IMG/VR virus record: IMGVR_UViG_3300004461_000434
Location: 1-20,920 of that record
Length of the DNA: 20,920 nucleotides
Direction: 5' to 3' (one strand)
DNA from: a virus
Position 1 is the first letter of the stretch. Each line of letters opens with the position of its first letter. The notes under the pieces are model-generated. The model saw only the letters and a program-made list of their open reading frames with translations, had not been told where the DNA came from and searched no databases. A program made the translations under genes and the position numbers. Of this stretch, positions 20,332-20,920 are shown one piece after another.

Positions 20332-20384
20332 TGATAACATTGAAGCAAACGCCGTTTCAATGGCGTGTTTGCTGAATGTTATAC
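20329..20384 (+). repeat. attC-like site 6 (right edge of cassette array)
   Basis: R'' box TAATGATAAC (20329-20338) is the exact reverse complement of the first 10 bases of its cassette junction (20068-20077). ATAACATT pairs with AATGTTAT and AGCAAAC with GTTTGCT, separated by a small mismatch. The tip is ACGCC/GGCGT around GTTTCAAT. R' box GTTATAC (20378-20384). The 18-bp tip sequence recurs directly afterwards. Confidence 0.85.
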
Positions 20385-20404
20385 GCCGTTTCAATGGCGT
20401 TTTT
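20383..20404 (+). terminator. Intrinsic terminator between cassette array and terminase genes
   Basis: ACGCC (20383) pairs with GGCGT (20396) around GTTTCAAT, followed by TTTT. The same 18 bases, without the T tract, form the tip of attC-like site 6 at 20349-20366. It would end transcription from the array and isolate the terminase genes, though the stem is only 5 bp. Confidence 0.5.
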
Positions 20405-20427
20405 CGAATATTACCAAAAAAAAAGAC

Positions 20428-20811
20428 ATGCCTACAAAGACAAATAAAACCGTACACAATAAAAAGCGAGTGTTAAAAGCACTCGTGAAATCGTTGGGGA
20501 TAGTTACGACAGCGTGCAAAGAAACAGACATTTCGACGACTCAATTTTATCATTGGATAAAGACAGACGAGGAATTCAAAAAAGACGTTGAATCTGTCGG
20601 GGACGTGGCACTCGATTTTGCCGAGAGTAAACTATTAGAAAACATCAAAGAGCAAAAAGAGACATCTATAATTTTCTACCTTAAAACAAAAGGCAAAAAA
20701 CGCGGGTACATTGAGAAAACAGAAGTTGACACCAAAGTCACAACGGTACAATTTGCGATAAATAAACCCGTATCGGATGACGACCAAGACCAGGAAATCC
20801 CGACGGTTTAA
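20428..20811 (+). CDS. terS: Terminase small subunit
   Basis: The ATG at 20428 (MPTKTNKTVHNKKRV, 127 residues) is chosen; the frame is open upstream to 20365 but crosses the attC-like site and terminator. It has the homeodomain-like HTH usual in TerS of the phBC6A51 type: VLKALVKSLGIVTTACKETDIS, then TTQFYHWIKTDEEFKKDVE (about 15-58), followed by a helical region (ALDFAESKLLENIKEQ) and an IIFYLKTKGKKRGY block. TerS binds phage DNA and guides TerL for packaging. The stop overlaps the start of the large-subunit gene (TAATG). Confidence 0.85.
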   Translation: MPTKTNKTVHNKKRVLKALVKSLGIVTTACKETDISTTQFYHWIKTDEEFKKDVESVGDVALDFAESKLLENIKEQKETSIIFYLKTKGKKRGYIEKTEVDTKVTTVQFAINKPVSDDDQDQEIPTV

Positions 20812-20920
20812 TGGTTGAGATCAATTTGCCTAAATGGCGCGAGGTTGTCAACGAACCGTTTTGGTCGATGGAAAACAACCGGGACGACATCATTTTCAAT
20901 TGGGGTGGTCGTGGTGGTGG
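20811..20920 (+). CDS. terL: Terminase large subunit, N-terminal end (partial)
   Basis: The frame starts in the TAATG overlap with TerS and runs out of the window after 36 codons. The visible part is MVEINLPKWREVVNEPFW at the start and then DDIIFNWGGRGGG at the end. GGRGGG is the beginning of the Walker A motif (GGRGxGKS) of the ATPase domain of TerL, the packaging motor. The position after TerS and the sequence leave little doubt. Confidence 0.85.
   Translation, partial: MVEINLPKWREVVNEPFWSMENNRDDIIFNWGGRGG

Overview
The window is a segment of a tailed double-stranded DNA phage, almost certainly one that infects a Bacteroidetes (Flavobacteriia-like) host. The evidence for the host is that four promoter-like sites match the Bacteroidetes -33/-7 form (TTTG, a 19-22 bp spacer, TAnnTTTG), that Shine-Dalgarno sequences are nearly absent, and that several proteins belong to families typical of Bacteroidetes phages (a DUF6046-like tail protein, a VirE-type primase-helicase, BspA-like repeats). 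Nearly all genes lie on the + strand, with ATGA or TAATG overlaps. The window opens in the 3' end of the tail tape measure gene and closes in the 5' end of the large terminase gene.

Layout. 1-7121 is the tail module and endolysin: tape measure C-terminus, two small membrane proteins, a DUF6046-like protein, gp27/gpD-like hub, gpV-like spike, gp25-like protein, LysM-like protein, a long tail fibre, a BspA/DUF285-type leucine-rich-repeat protein, and an M15 peptidase. 7192-8035 completes the lysis cassette with two holin-like membrane proteins and a lipoprotein with a C-terminal membrane helix (candidate unimolecular spanin). 8021-8367 is a two-gene minus-strand unit: a small HTH protein coupled to a 45-residue membrane protein. 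It is divided by overlapping divergent promoters from the + strand early operon (8454-10387), which holds small unknown proteins and an SSB-like protein. 10388-10739 carries a candidate structured RNA, an intrinsic terminator and a new promoter. 10740-17337 is a nucleic-acid module: membrane protein, SMC/RecF-like ATPase, HTH protein, small proteins, SF2 helicase, and VirE-type primase-helicase. 17338-17768 holds a terminator, an AT-rich region with many TTTGTTCG repeats on both strands (candidate origin), and a promoter for a VRR-NUC nuclease.

The most remarkable part is 18286-20384. Here five small AT-rich genes alternate with six attC-like recombination sites, arranged exactly as in an integron gene-cassette array. 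Each site starts with an AAC-containing box, folds through imperfect inverted repeats, and ends in a GTTA-containing box. In three cassettes the first ten bases at the left junction are the perfect reverse complement of the R'' box at that cassette's own right end, as expected of cassettes that once were circles. No integron integrase is in the window. I read this as a phage-borne cassette cluster without integrase (CALIN-like), inserted between the VRR-NUC gene and the terminase genes. Its cargo is a DNA methyltransferase and four small unknown proteins.

A second unusual feature is that all three + strand promoters sit 3-4 bp before an ATGG, so their mRNAs are predicted to start at or within about one base of the initiation codon (leaderless).
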